A stretch of 64,000 nucleotides of DNA from Rhizomys pruinosus (Eukaryota > Chordata > Mammalia > Rodentia > Spalacidae), in NCBI GenBank assembly GCA_009823505.1, contig VZQC01006288.1, forward strand, positions 186,001 to 250,000, in the 5' to 3' direction. Shown piece after piece: positions 11,221 through 21,905 of the stretch. Numbering within the stretch: position 1 is the stretch's first letter; each line of letters starts with the position of its first letter. The notes under the pieces were generated by a model that saw only the letters and a program-made list of their open reading frames with translations, was not told the origin of the DNA and searched no databases. The translations under genes were made by a program, and so were the position numbers.

Positions 11221-11457
11221 GGAGGCAGGGTCTCCCTACAGCCCCAGCAGGCCTGGAACTCACTCTGTAGACCAGGCTGGCCTTGAACTCACAGAAATCC
11301 ACCTGCCTCTGCCTCCCGAGTGGTGGGATTAAAGACATGCGCCACCATGCCCAGTACTAAAGACAGTTCTTAGCCACCATGTGGGTGCTGGGAATCGAAC
11401 CTGGGTCCTCTGCAAGAGCAATCAGCATTCTTAACTGCTGAGCCATCTCTCCATCCC
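11175..11457 (-). mobile_element. Chimeric B2::B1 SINE
   Basis: On the minus strand: a B2/B3 5' head of about 100 bp (GGGATGGAGAGATGGCTCAG to AAGAACTGTCTTTAG), then directly a B1 unit (GGGCATGGTGGCGCATG to GGGAGACCCTGCCTCC), then a long (AAAT)n tail. One target duplication flanks the whole thing: TCAGTAAACGGTTTCT (11159-11174) versus TCAGTAAACACTTTCT (11458-11473), 14 of 16 identical. So it probably inserted as one molecule. Confidence 0.8.
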
Positions 11458-11756
11458 TCAGTAAACACTTTCTACTTGTCAGGTGGGGATCTATGCATGG
11501 GATGGAGCCCTTTCTACTTTCTAAACCTAATATTACTTTACAGCTCAAAACCCAATTTACTGTAGTCAAAATTGCCACCAAAATCAGGACAAGATGACAG
11601 CCAGTCATTTGTAGTGGGTCTTTGTCATGCAGCTCAGTAGTTAGCCATGGTCAGGAGTGATTCAATAAAATGTATTACCTTCCTGCACCTCACAAGGCTG
11701 GGTCCTGTGCAAGGTTCCCTTACCCTCACTGTGGACTGGGAAGAAAAACAGGTGCT

Positions 11757-11975
11757 GGGGCTGGAAACATTGCTCAGCGGTTAAGAGCACCGACTGCTCT
11801 TGCAGAGGACCCGGGTTTGATTCCCAGCACCCACATGGCAGCTAAGAACTGTCTTTAACTCCAGTTCCAGGGGAATCTGACACCCTCTTCTGACCTCTGT
11901 GGCATTGCATGACACGGGTGCACCAACCTGCATGCAGACAGTACACTCATACACATTAAAAAAAAAAAGAACCTA
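11757..11975 (+). mobile_element. B2/B3-type SINE
   Basis: Perfect 16-bp target duplication AAGAAAAACAGGTGCT (11741-11756 and 11976-11991). Single-copy TCCAGTTCCAGGGG centre. Confidence 0.95.
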
Positions 11976-11991
11976 AAGAAAAACAGGTGCT

Positions 11992-12600
11992 AATGCTTGT
12001 CAAATGTTTCCCATGACCCTGAGTTTCCCCTGTTTACACTGCCCCAAAGCACTGTGGGATGAGAACCATTTCCAGCACTGCACAGAGGATACCAAGATAG
12101 ACTAACTTGCCCAGGGGCACACTTTTTACATGTATATTTATTTCTTATAAATCCATAATTTATCTTACAAGTCTTTTATGTTGACTTAGGAAAACAAATC
12201 AGTTAGAAATTAAGAAAAATGTATGCTATGGAAAAATCAGAAACAAAGGAAGGAAACAGACAAAATGTATCCACGTCATATTTTAAGAATATTCCCATCA
12301 GGGATCAACTTTTAGCCTGACTTTACCAGAAGTCAGAACAACAAAGAGAACACATCAGTAGTGAAGATGGAGAGGGGAATTTGGAACCTTCAATCCTGAT
12401 TTTTTATGAGTTGAGAGATTTTTGATACTCTTTCCCTGTAACCTCTAGACACTAACATGCAAATCATGAGTCAGTTAAGAATCTAAACTCAGACCATTCA
12501 AATCCTAGTCACCAAGGGCTGTCCACCTAGATGCACGCAGGAAGCACAGCCTGAGCTCAACCTTATAATCCACACTCATTTTCTCAGAAGTGTAGTGGAG
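11992..12600. other. intronic sequence; reversed MIR-like part near 12020-12125
   Basis: 12060-12125 (GAGAACCATTTCCAGCACTG, TAACTTGCCCAGGGGCACAC) looks like a reversed MIR. The rest has no recognisable element. Confidence 0.45.
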
Positions 12601-12609
12601 TAACTTGGT

Positions 12610-12830
12610 ATCCACACTCAAGTTCACATCACAGCTCTGCCACTTCTAGTCATGTGGTCTTCTACAAAATGCATAACCTCTGCTGCCTCAGGTTATGCAT
12701 TTTGTAGAAGTCTCAGTCTGCAAAATGGAGATGACAATCCCGGTAGCCATACTCCCTCCCTCTCCAGAACCCTATCATATGGACTGAATATAAATAAGAC
12801 ATTTAGTGCAATTCCTAGACTCCATGATGG
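12610..12830 (+). mobile_element. MIR SINE remnant containing an inverted duplication
   Basis: CAGCTCTGCCACTTCTAGTCATGTG, ATAACCTCTGCTGCCTCAG and then CTGCAAAATGGAGATGACAA are in MIR order. A 19-21-base reverse copy replaces a short part after CCTCAG. Confidence 0.7.
12659..12710. repeat. Perfect 21-bp inverted repeat, 10-base loop
   Basis: Left arm CTTCTACAAAATGCATAACC+T (12659-12679), loop 12680-12689, right arm its exact reverse complement (12690-12710). Confidence 0.97.
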
Positions 12831-13454
12831 GTGTACGCTAGTAATAGTTGCCATACTTCCTTCTCTGTACAGTGACGACTTCGTGCTAGGCACTGTGGAC
12901 AGAGCTCTGCACAGGGCAAGAGAGGAGAGAGATAAGAAGAAAAACAAAACATCCAGTGCTAAGTTCTATGGAGCATTTTGGCACTATAGTACAATCCGTG
13001 GTTGTGTGGCTAATTTGATTGATGAGGACAGTAACTGCTGAGGCAGAAGCAGTTACAGTGAGATCTGAAGACCTGAAGACGGCAGTGAAGCAAAGCCGGG
13101 GGGGGGGGGCAGGCAGAGATCATCTAAGATCATCTAAGCCCATACCTGAGCCAGGAAGGAACTTGGAACTTGGGCAGAAGGGTGGCAGGATGGCAGAGCA
13201 GAGGGCCCAAGGGTGAGGGGGCCACAGTGACTCCGTGAGGAGCCAGGCTGGTGGGACCCGGCCGAGGAGTTCAGGGTTCCAGCTGTGATGGGGAGTATCA
13301 AGGGGAGTGGTCTTATTTAATTTGTTTTCTTTCATAATCACTCAGCCGCCCTGTGCAAGATGCATGGAGGCAAAGGAAGCAGAAATACCGGGGAAGAATG
13401 GGGCCTTGAAATGAGCTTTCAGCTGGCAAGGGAGGAGGGGAGGTGGGGAGGGCT
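12831..13454. other. intronic sequence, no gene
   Basis: Contains a G run at 13098-13109 and a 10-bp doublet ATCATCTAAG at about 13119-13138. Open frames look random. Confidence 0.4.
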
Positions 13455-13815
13455 TTTAGTGCCAACCTGAGTGGACTGAGAATCATCTGGGTGTGAGTGT
13501 GAGGGTGTTTCCAGGGAGCTGTACCTGAGGAGGGAAGAGGCACCCTGAATGTGGCCAGCACCATCCCGGGCCCAGACTGAATCTAAAAGGAAAGGGGAGA
13601 AGGCAAGAACTGGCCCATTCATCTCTCTGCAGACTCAGTTCAGATGCAGGGCGACCAGGACATAAAGTGTGTGACTAAGCACCTCCTACTCCAACGGCCA
13701 CACCTCACCTACCTTGAGGGACTGTACCTTCTCAAACAGTGAGCCCAAATAAGTCCTTCCTCTTATAAGTTGCCTTTTATTAGGCATTTGGTCACAACAA
13801 GGAAAAAAGTAACTA
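13455..13815 (+). mobile_element. hAT (Charlie-like) remnant
   Basis: TTTTAGTGCCAACCTGAGTGGA, GTGTGAGGGTGTTTCCAGGGA, CCCAGACTGAATCTAAAAGG, AGTGAGCCCAAATAAGTCCTTCC and TTGGTCACAACAAGGAAAAAAG are in the order of a common mammalian hAT relic. Confidence 0.7.
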
Positions 13816-14682
13816 ACATAGCTGTACACAGCTATGGATGGATTCAGAATGCTCTAGGCCAGGCTCCTCAACCCAGAACTAGCAGCATTAGTGACGGACA
13901 ATTCTTGGATGGTGGGGGGGGGGTCCCTCAGAATTGTACAGTTTTACTCCAACTGTGGTTTCTACCTACTGTTTACAAGCAAGTCCCCAAGTGTCAGACC
14001 AGCAGCACATTGTGAAATGTCAGACTGCCCCAGGCTGAGACTTACTACTTTCACAGTGGAGGTGGCTGAACTTCCTGGTAGATTAGGGAAGGAAGAGAGA
14101 CAGTTAAGAAAAAAAGAGGGTTCAAGTTTTCATTCCTGAATTCTCATACACAGCAAGATGGCAAGATCATGTCAGGCATCCTGGGGGCTGGCCCTCTGTC
14201 TCGACCCAGCATAAAATGCCTACCGGCTGTACTCAATGCCAGCGTGCAAGCCTAACTTCAAGGGCACGGAGTGCAAAGGGAACCCAGCCATGTACAAGCC
14301 AGAACAGAGGCACACGTGTTTCACAAGCGTTCCTGAGAAGGAACAGGAGTAGCAGGAAGTCAGGACCCTCTGCTCTGGCAGACAGCAGGAGCAGTGTGAT
14401 GGGGGAGCCCCTGGCTGTGGCAGAAGTCAGGCCCAGGGCTGTGGGGCAGGGTGGAGGGATGGAGTACACAACAGAAATCTGCAGCCAACTAGAAAGGCAG
14501 GCCAGGCCCGGCAGGTTTTGCAAGACACACTTCTCACTAGATTTCATGGGTAATCTGGGAACTATCAGACTAGACCATTACTCCAACTCCTAACAATTAA
14601 AGGAAAATTAAGGCAGGCATCCACGGAGGTCTCAACAGGCAGCCAGCCACCTCTGGCTGGGAACTTGCCAGCTAAAGTAATT
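13816..14682. other. intronic sequence, no gene
   Basis: G run at 13911-13922. Overlapping open frames at 14216-14593 on both strands carry no motif I recognise. Confidence 0.4.
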
Positions 14683-15070
14683 GTTCTAGTTTCAGTCTCT
14701 GTTGCTGTGATAAAACAACCTGAACAAAAGCAACTTAAGGGAGGAAAGAGTTTATCTGGCTCACACTTCCAGGTCACAGTCCATCACTGAGGACAGTCAG
14801 GACAGGAAGTGAACCAGAAACCAGGAAGGATGCTGCTTGGCGACTGGCTCACTGGCTCACAGCCAGCTAGCTTTCTTATATGTGCCCACGGCCACCTGCC
14901 GGAGAATGGTGCTGCCCAGAGGGTTGGGACCTCCCACATCAACCATCAATCAAGACAATGCCCTACAGACCCAGCCACAGACCAATCTGATAGAGGAAGT
15001 TCTTCAATTGAGGTTCCCTCTTCTCAGATGACACTGGGTTGTGTGGAGTTGACAATAAGACCAACCAGGA
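14683..15070 (-). mobile_element. URR1-type hAT element
   Basis: Reverse orientation: TTCTAGTTTCAGTCTCTGTTGC, GGGAGGAAAGAGTTTATCTGG, CCTCCCACATCAACCATCAATC, CTCTTCTCAGATGACACTGG, GGAGTTGACAATAAGACC. Confidence 0.85.
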
Positions 15071-16215
15071 CAACACTGCACTCCCTTCACTACACACAAA
15101 AAAACTATAGTCTAAAGAAGTTCAGGGGTGAGCACAGGAGTTCCTAAGTGACAAACGGAAGGCCAGGCTATGTCCCAGGCTGACTGGCTCCAGAGCCTAC
15201 ATCCACCCTGCCACCTCCATGGTACATACAGGATTAGTGACTGACTGGATCAGACGTGTTATAGAAGCTCCTTCAGAGACTAAATACCTAGCGCCATTCA
15301 TGTATGGGAACAGCAGAGATTATGCTGGGAGAATGTACTAGACAGCAAGGCCATCCCACTTCCAGAATGAGGATCCAGGGAAGAGGACCAAGAAGAAAAA
15401 GGACAAAAAGGAGATGGTGGCATGGGATCCCAGCCAGCCAAGGAGGGAAGAGGAGGATGTGGATGCGGTCAACCTCATCCAGTCCCGCTTGAAGGACAAG
15501 AGAGGGGAATTTCAACATCTGTGAGATCTGACAGCAGATTCCTGGAGATCTTCTGTGCAGGAAATTTGTTACTGGGATCGATGCAAAAGCAGGGATGCGT
15601 GGCATTGAGGAGCCACGTTCAAGTACAAGGGAGAGAGGGCAAGAACAGGTGGAAGTCAGGCCGGAGGGAGACTACAGGTGAGAAGGGAAGAGGTAGCAAG
15701 AATTCCCAAGCTTGAGTGTGGAACAGACTAACCCAGGTAAATAGCATGTAAGCCCCTGTCTCCACCCCAGACCCATGAGCCAATCTTGACCAAACGGGCT
15801 TAGGTCCATGAGGGTCCCTGATTATCAGAAGGCACTAAACAGAGCTTTCTGTTGCTTGGTGTGGTGTGGAACGCCCACCACTTCCTGGGCTTCATCTGAG
15901 ACCCACTGCTTACAGATAGTCTGAGGTCATTCGGATGCAGCCAGCTTAGCCCCCAGGAAACATGGACCTGAGACCTGAAGTATAGATCTCAGACCAGTGG
16001 CATCAGTAACCACCTGACAGGCTGTTGCTATTCAGACAACCAGATATACTAAGGCAGAATCTGCATTTTACTGAGCTCTCCATGCCTTCTGAACATCTAT
16101 AGCTGGTAAGGCTCTGGGCTGCTCATCAGTGAGGTTTTGGAGATGAGGTTAGAGGTGTTGATAATCACCAGACATTACTGGTACACAGCGCCCTGAGATG
16201 TGTGCCTACTGCGTT
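15071..16215. other. intronic sequence, no gene
   Basis: The A/G-rich part at 15355-15500 and small open frames on both strands lack family resemblance. Confidence 0.4.
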
Positions 16216-16526
16216 TGTGTGTGTTGCCGGGGCTGGGGGTCAGTGCATGTGAGAGTGCAGGTGCATGTGTGAACAGCATACATGTGGAGGTCACAGGACA
16301 ATCTTGGTGTCCTCCACATTTTTGTTTGAGCCAAGGTCTTTCCTTGGTCTGGAACTTCTACTCATAGGCCAGGCTAGCCCGCAAGCTTCGGGGGCGGGGT
16401 CTGCCTGTCTCTGCCTCCCTCTCGCTATCACCTGCACACTGGGTTTTTACCTGAGTGCTGAGATCCAAACTCAGGTCCTCATACTTGCAAAGCAAGCACT
16501 TTACCTACTGAACTACTGTTCCAGCT
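16216..16526 (-). mobile_element. Composite SINE (tRNA head plus B1-like, B4/RSINE1 type)
   Basis: Reversed: ends with CTCAGGTCCTCATACTTGCAAAGCAAGCACTTTACC (head), has a B1-like middle (CCAGGCTAGCC, TGCCTGTCTCTGCCTCCC) and a GGAGGTCACAGGACAA tail. Confidence 0.8.
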
Positions 16527-16774
16527 GCTGATTTTTATAGGACAGAATCCCTTAGGAAAAATCCCATTGAGATTTTGATGCTTCAAACCCTGCCGCACCC
16601 TCTCGGACTAAAGAGCAAAGTTAAGCTCAAATTTAGACACTAAATATACAAGCTCATGTTTTGGAGGGGGGAAAATGTTGCACAGGACATTCAGTACACC
16701 CTCTGATCTCCAGAAAGTCCAAGGACTTCCTCCTCAAAGACAGGCCATGCCACGCACTCACCTGCAGGGGGCAG

Positions 16775-16965
16775 CATAGCAGAGTAGTTCAGGCTCACTC
16801 TATCCAGAATGTCTGTTTTCATAGCTTAACTTCACCTAAGCTGGTTAATTTCTTTAAGCCTCAATTCTCCACCTGTCTAAAGGGGTACCAGTGGGACTTC
16901 ATTCATGAGGGGATGCAAAGTCTGGGTGACATCATCTGTAGAATGCCTGGCATGCAAGGTTTCAG
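16775..16965 (+). mobile_element. MIR SINE
   Basis: GGCAGCATAGCAGAGTAGTTC head, AATTTCTTTAAGCCTCAATTC core and AGAATGCCTGGCATGC: a clear MIR. Confidence 0.75.
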
Positions 16966-17467
16966 AAATGTTCCCACGGGACAGTTTGAGCCCAGAGGCC
17001 CTACCCTGCATGTGCACTTAGGGTCCCACCATTTTGCATTATGTAAACCTATCTAAGCCTATTCTTACACATGTATGCTCATGTGACAGCAAACCATTCT
17101 GTCTTTCCACATGGAGTGTGACAATCACAGATGTCTGGTACTTAGAGAGGACCAAGTCACATTAAGTTCAGAAAACTACATCTAGAAGAGCTAAGCATGC
17201 TCACCCAAGAGTTGACTGCACCAGAACACAGTAAAAACAAGCATAGGCAAGCATATTCTAGTATTCTGGTGTCTCCCCTACATGGGAGCACCAAGGCTGC
17301 ATGAGCAGTAGCTGGACTGGGGAGGGCTGGGTCTTCTGGCTGATGGTGCTGTCTCATTGGGATACTTGTTAAAAGAAAACTAGCCTGAGAAAGCGGCAGT
17401 GAAAGAGAGGGACACAAGAAATCAGGTAACAATCTACCCACGTCTTTGTAAATGGTTGCTCTTCTTT
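16966..17467. other. intronic sequence, no gene
   Basis: Nothing recognised. Confidence 0.4.
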
Positions 17468-17714
17468 CTTTTTTTAAAATTTATTTATTTTTTATGTGTA
17501 TGAATGAGTGTACTGTCTGCATGCAGGTTTGTGCACCCGTGTCGTGCAATGCCCCGGAGGTCAGAAGAGGGTGTCAGATTCCCCTGGAACTGGAGTTCTC
17601 CTGGAATTGGAGTTACAGACAGTTCTCAGCCACCATGCGGGTGCTGGGGATTGAACCTAGGTCCTCTGCAAGAGCAGTCGGCGCTCTTAACCGCTAGGCC
17701 ATCTCTCCAGCCCC
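17468..17714 (-). mobile_element. B2/B3-type SINE, young subfamily with internal duplication
   Basis: Reversed full copy, internal doublet present (CCCCTGGAACTGGAGTT then CTCCTGGAATTGGAGTT), head GCCATCTCTCCAGCCCC at the right. Confidence 0.95.
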
Positions 17715-18024
17715 AAGTCATTGTTCTTTCATAGATCCATCTACAAAATGTGTGCTACACATCTTCCACCAGCCAGGAGCTGACCCTGCTTGTCACTAGA
17801 AAAAACTGAATGAGATGAATTCAGACCCTCTGCTGGGTGTCCTAAAACCTCTAAGGATGCGTGAAGGCTAGCACCCATAGTCCTTTGTCGTATCTGATGG
17901 CTTACAAGTCATAGGCTGGAAAGGACAGCTCAATGCAAGCAGGGCAGAGGTGCATCCACTCAGCCTAGAGAGAAGAGGAAGAAATGTTTCTGGGAGGGGT
18001 TGGTTGTAGAATGAGGTGTCCCTC

Positions 18025-18520
18025 TCTTAATCCATTAATCTGCCACCCACTCATCAATCCAACTATTGACCAATCCCTCCAGCTACCTACATCCATCTAT
18101 CCACTGATCAAATCATTGATCCATACATCCAACCATTAATCTACCTATCAATTCATGCATTGGTTTGTCCATTCATCCATCCTTCTGTCATCAGTCCAAC
18201 TATCCACTGATCAACCTATTTATCCACTCAACCACCTAACCATCCCTCCATACATACATACATACATGCATGCATACAGACACACACACGTACACACACA
18301 CACACACACACACAGTCAATGGCCAACCAGCTGACCCATCTATCAATCTATCACCCAATACATTTATCAGACCATCCTATTCATCAGTCTATCCATTGAT
18401 TCATTATATAAATACATATATATATATATATATATATCAATCCAGTAACTTGATGAGTTCATCTATCTATATCCATCAGACCATTAACCCACCCACTCAC
18501 TCACCCACCCATCTATCCAG
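18025..18520 (+). repeat. Degenerate (ATCC/CATC)n tract with (CA)n and (AT)n cores
   Basis: About 500 bp of loosely repeated ATCC/ATCA words, with CATACATACATACATACATG at 18250, (CA)n at 18283-18314 and (TA)n at 18414-18437. Confidence 0.9.
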
Positions 18521-18599
18521 GCCAGCCTCCAATTTATAATTCTCCTCCCTCAGTCTCTACAGTGTTAGGATTACAGGCATGCACACCACGTATGGCCCG

Positions 18600-19055
18600 T
18601 ATTCTGTGTGTATGTGCTGTGTGTGTGTGTGTGTAGGTGCATGCATGAGTATGTGACTGTGCACACACTTACAGGCTAAAGACAACGTCAACTGTCATTC
18701 CTTAGGTGTTGGCCGCCTTGCAGAAGGGAGGAAGAGTTTATTTGAGCTTACGATTGACACAGAGTCCATTGTGGCAGGAAGCATGGTGGCCGGGGCTGGA
18801 GCAGCAAGCCGAGGGTCACATCTTGCAATGAGCACAGGAAGCAGAGAGAGTGGAGACCGCAAGGCTTGTTAAGCACAGTCTCTCCTTGGCCTGGGGCTGG
18901 CCCAGCTGGCAGGTCTCAGGGAGCCGCTTATCCCCATCTCTGCAGTGCTAGGATTACCACAGCATGCTTATTTTCAACATGGGTTCAGGGGAAGTGAACT
19001 CAGATCTCCACGCTTGCAAGGCAAGCACTGTACTCACTGAGCTATCCCTCCAGCC
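18600..19055 (-). mobile_element. Composite SINE (B4/RSINE1 type) split by a URR1-type fragment
   Basis: Left part GCTAAAGACAACGTCAACTGTC to about 18719, right part from about 18881 (TCTCTCCTTGGCCTGG) to CTTGCAAGGCAAGCACTG and GAGCTATCCCTCCAGCCC. A B1-like fragment precedes it at 18521-18598. Confidence 0.7.
18720..18880. mobile_element. URR1-type hAT fragment
   Basis: About 95% identical by eye to part of the copy at 20005-20368 (e.g. GCTGGAGCAGCAAGCCGAGG and CAATGAGCACAGGAAGCAGA). Confidence 0.75.
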
Positions 19056-19067
19056 CTGGCCCATATT

Positions 19068-19113
19068 CTTTATTTTATTTTATTTTATTTTATTTTATTT
19101 TATTTTATTTTTT
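19068..19113 (+). repeat. (TTTTA)n
   Basis: Eight or more TTTTA units. Confidence 0.95.
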
Positions 19114-20004
19114 GCCCATATTCTTTTAAAGAAGTTTCTGTTCCTGATTTACAGTTCTCTACTTAGACCAGCAGCAAAGTCAAAGAATTGAGTGATGTCA
19201 ATCCTGTATAATCAGTATTTCTGGGAAGATGCTAGAGGGCAGGTTTCTACTTAACAGGAGAAGAAGGCTCAGAAAGTACAACCCAGCACTGTAAGCTTCA
19301 CGCAGGGTAAGAACAGCGAGCAGCCTGGCCTCCAGCTCCACGGCGGCACACCGCTCATCCAAGCATTCATTCGGATGTTGTTTTTAAATTGTTTGTTTTG
19401 TTCTGATTTTCCTCGAGCCCTCTGCAGTCACACACAGGGTAAACAGGACACTGCTGCTCTGTAATTTTCCTCAAGGCTGGCCTTAAAAACAAGACTGCCA
19501 GGATGACTGTTGATTGGCAGGAGGAAAAGCCTGGCAGAATTAACAAATCCAGTGATGACACAATCTGCCTTTGTACTCCTGCTGCTGTCTGCAATGGAAA
19601 ACAAAATATTTCTGAAACGTAGACGGTGAGAGACTGGCAGGAGACCAGGGCTATTAACCAGGGTGCCCAGGAAAGTGGGCTTCATGTATGTGTTGTTTAC
19701 ACAGTTGTTCACACGTGCCAAAGTTTGTTTTGCATCAAACACAGCCTATGTTTTTTTTTTTTTCTGATACAGGCCCTGTAGGGCAAAGGGCAGGACATGG
19801 AGCTGACAGCCCTTGCAGGAACCCAGACCATCACTCTGGATGGAGTTAACCCTTAGCAATGGGGTGAATCCCCACAAAAAGGAATTCACAGCTTTTTCTA
19901 GGAGCCTCTTGAATATGAAAGGCTTGTTGTCCTAAGGGTGCATACCACAAGCATGTAGAGGCCTAAGAGCACTAAAGAGAGGACACTTTCAGATAGGGGT
20001 ATGT
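19114..20004. other. low-repeat intronic sequence
   Basis: No mobile element is visible in about 19200-19745. It is AT-balanced, non-coding, and a candidate for conserved non-coding sequence only by absence of repeats. Confidence 0.4.
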
Positions 20005-20364
20005 ATTAGTCACTTTACTGTTGCTGTGATAAAACCACCACGAGCAAGGGAACTTATAAAAGGAAGAGTTTATTTGAGCTTACGATTGAGGGTTCCAGGG
20101 AATCAGAGTCCATTGTGGTGGGAAGCATGGTGGCTGGGGCTGGAGCAGCAAGCCGAGGGTCACATCTCGCAATGAGCACAGGAAGCAGAGAGAGTGAGAC
20201 TGGAGACTGCTAGGCTTGTTAAACTCACTAAGCCTGCCCCCAGTGACGTGCTTCTTCCAGCACGGCCACACCTTCTAAGACCTCCAAGAACAGTGCCACC
20301 AACTGGAGGCAAAATGTCTGAATACTTAAAGCCTATGGGGGGACACTCTCATTCGAACCACCAC

Positions 20365-20368
<4 letters not shown>
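20005..20368. mobile_element. URR1-type hAT element
   Basis: TGTATTAGTCACTTTACTGTTGC to CATTCGAACCACCACAG; same family as 30416-30769. Confidence 0.85.

Positions 20369-20404
<36 letters not shown>
20369..20404 (+). repeat. (GT)n
   Basis: About 17 GT units directly after the hAT end. Confidence 0.95.
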
Positions 20405-20405
<1 letters not shown>

Positions 20406-20549
20406 ACTGTGCATGTTGTGTTCATGTGCACATGTACGGGCAGGTGTGTCTGTGCATTCAGAGGCCAACATCAAGTGTCTTCCTTTATTGCTCTCCATCT
20501 TTTAAAAACCATTTTAATTATTATTATATTTATTTTGTTATTTTGTATT

Positions 20550-20683
20550 GTCTTTTTGAGATAGGGTCTCCCTTTAGTCCCAGCTGGCAGAGAGCTCACT
20601 CTGTAGACCAGGCTTGCCTTGAACTCACAGATAATCTGCCTGCCTCTGCCTGGGATTAAAGGCGAGTGCCACTACACCTGGCT
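20550..20683 (-). mobile_element. B1 SINE
   Basis: Reversed: GAGATAGGGTCTCCCTTTAG, TGTAGACCAGGCTTGCCTTG, GGGATTAAAGGCGAGTGCC. Confidence 0.9.
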
Positions 20684-20885
20684 ATTATTTTTAGTTTATG
20701 TGTATGTATTGCCTGCATGTATGTAAGTGTACCAGTGTTGTACAATGCCTGCAGAGGTCAGAAGAGGGCGTTGGATCCCCTGGAACTGGAGTTGTGGATG
20801 GTTGTTAGCCACCTTGTGGGTGCTAGGAAGTCGTCCTCTGCAAGAGCAGCCAGTGCTTTTAATCGCCGAACCATCTCTCCAGCCC
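20684..20885 (-). mobile_element. B2/B3-type SINE
   Basis: Reversed: TTATGTGTATGTATTGCCTG, CCCCTGGAACTGGAGTTGTGG, ACCATCTCTCCAGCCCC. Confidence 0.9.
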
Positions 20886-21008
20886 CTCATCCCTGAACAT
20901 AAAGCTCACTGATTGGATAGCTCAGCTTTTCCATGTGTCCTGGGGATCCAAACTCAGGTCCACATGGTTGCTCAACAAGCATTTTACAGGCTGAGCTATC
21001 TCCCCAAC

Positions 21009-21537
21009 TTTGAAGAGAGATCGTTATGGCATCCCCCAAGACCACCTGTAATGACAATTCCAAGCAGATGCTCACCAGTCCCTCTGATTATCAGAACAGA
21101 AGTATCACAGCTGCTATCAATACACACCGCACCGAGCAAGGGTACATAGCTTCTGCTTTCTCCACACAAGTGGAGAGACTAAGATACACAGCCAGACAAG
21201 AGTGAAGCTGAACCCGCAGCCATCAGGAGCCCAGCAGTTTCCAATAAAAGAACTCCTTAGCACCTACAACATCCCACTACGACCTTGAAAACAGATTTGG
21301 GCTCATTATACAGAATAAGTTTCTGAGTACTCTTGTGTTTTGAGAGTTGGAAGTGAGTAAGCTCTGTTCTGGAAAAGGACAATCATGGTGCTCTTTGGAA
21401 TCCCAGCAGTTAGGAGGACATTAAAGAAACAGAACAAAAGGCTGCTTAGGGGGTTCAGTGGGAATCCAGCCTTGCGCTTGTTTATCACGGAACCCTCAGT
21501 GGAAGCAAAACCATATGCAAAACCCAGTCAGGTTTCA
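21009..21537. other. intronic sequence, no gene
   Basis: Nothing recognised. Confidence 0.4.
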
Positions 21538-21635
21538 AAAGGAAGAAGAGGAAGAGGGGGAGGGGGAGGGGAGGAGGGGGGAGGGGGGGAGGTAACGGAG
21601 AGGAGGAGAGAGAGAAGAGAGGAGATGGGAGTAGG
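21538..21635 (+). repeat. Purine (GGA/GGGGA)n tract
   Basis: GGAAGAAGAGGAAGAGGGGG and similar; almost no pyrimidines, several G runs of four or more. Confidence 0.92.
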
Positions 21636-21905
21636 AATAGAGTTGGTGTGTACTTTAGTAGGTTGAGTTGTAGGTATATGTAAGACGGTGAGATGGATGG
21701 ATGACGAAAATGGACGAAACAGTACGCGATGGATTGCTGTAGGAGGGAGTGGGAGTGAGTGGGGTTCCTTTTTGAGGCGTTAGGAAAGGTAGGGGATTCC
21801 GCAATTACGCGGAGGAGGTTGCACATTTGTGTTAGAGGATGGTTACCACGTAAGTGCAGATGTGTAGGAGGGAGGAGAGGAAGGGGAGGGAGAGGGACAG
21901 GTGGT
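21636..21905. other. C-poor, G-rich tract with clustered CpG
   Basis: Few C bases, yet roughly a third of them sit in CpG (ACGCG, ACGCGG, GACGA). It ends in another GGAGGGAGG block. No element is recognised. Confidence 0.6.

Larger units (their letters stand above)
20405..21008 (-). mobile_element. Composite SINE (B4/RSINE1 type) with nested B1 and B2
   Basis: Outer parts: AGAGGCCAACATCAAGTGTCTTCC to about 20520 and CATAAAGCTCACTGATTGG to GAGCTATCTCCCCAAC (20886-21008). The middle is filled by a B1 and a B2/B3 copy. Confidence 0.75.

Noticed and set aside
15304..15715. Basic, Arg/Lys-rich open frames that might be a ribosomal or nuclear protein retrocopy
   Set aside because: No extended similarity to any family I know, and frames overlap on both strands.
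17452..17734. Small proteins with RFVHPCRAMPRRSEEGV or LELEFSWNWS motifs, found many times
   Set aside because: All are translations of B2/B3 SINEs on either strand; repetition comes from the SINE, not from a gene family.
20370..20659. Cys/Val-repeat proteins in GT tracts (also 5213-5536, 22308-22517, 32638-33221, 49658-50026, 56897-57319, 59922-60198)
   Set aside because: These are dinucleotide microsatellites read in frame (VCVCVC or HTHTHT) joined to SINE sequence.
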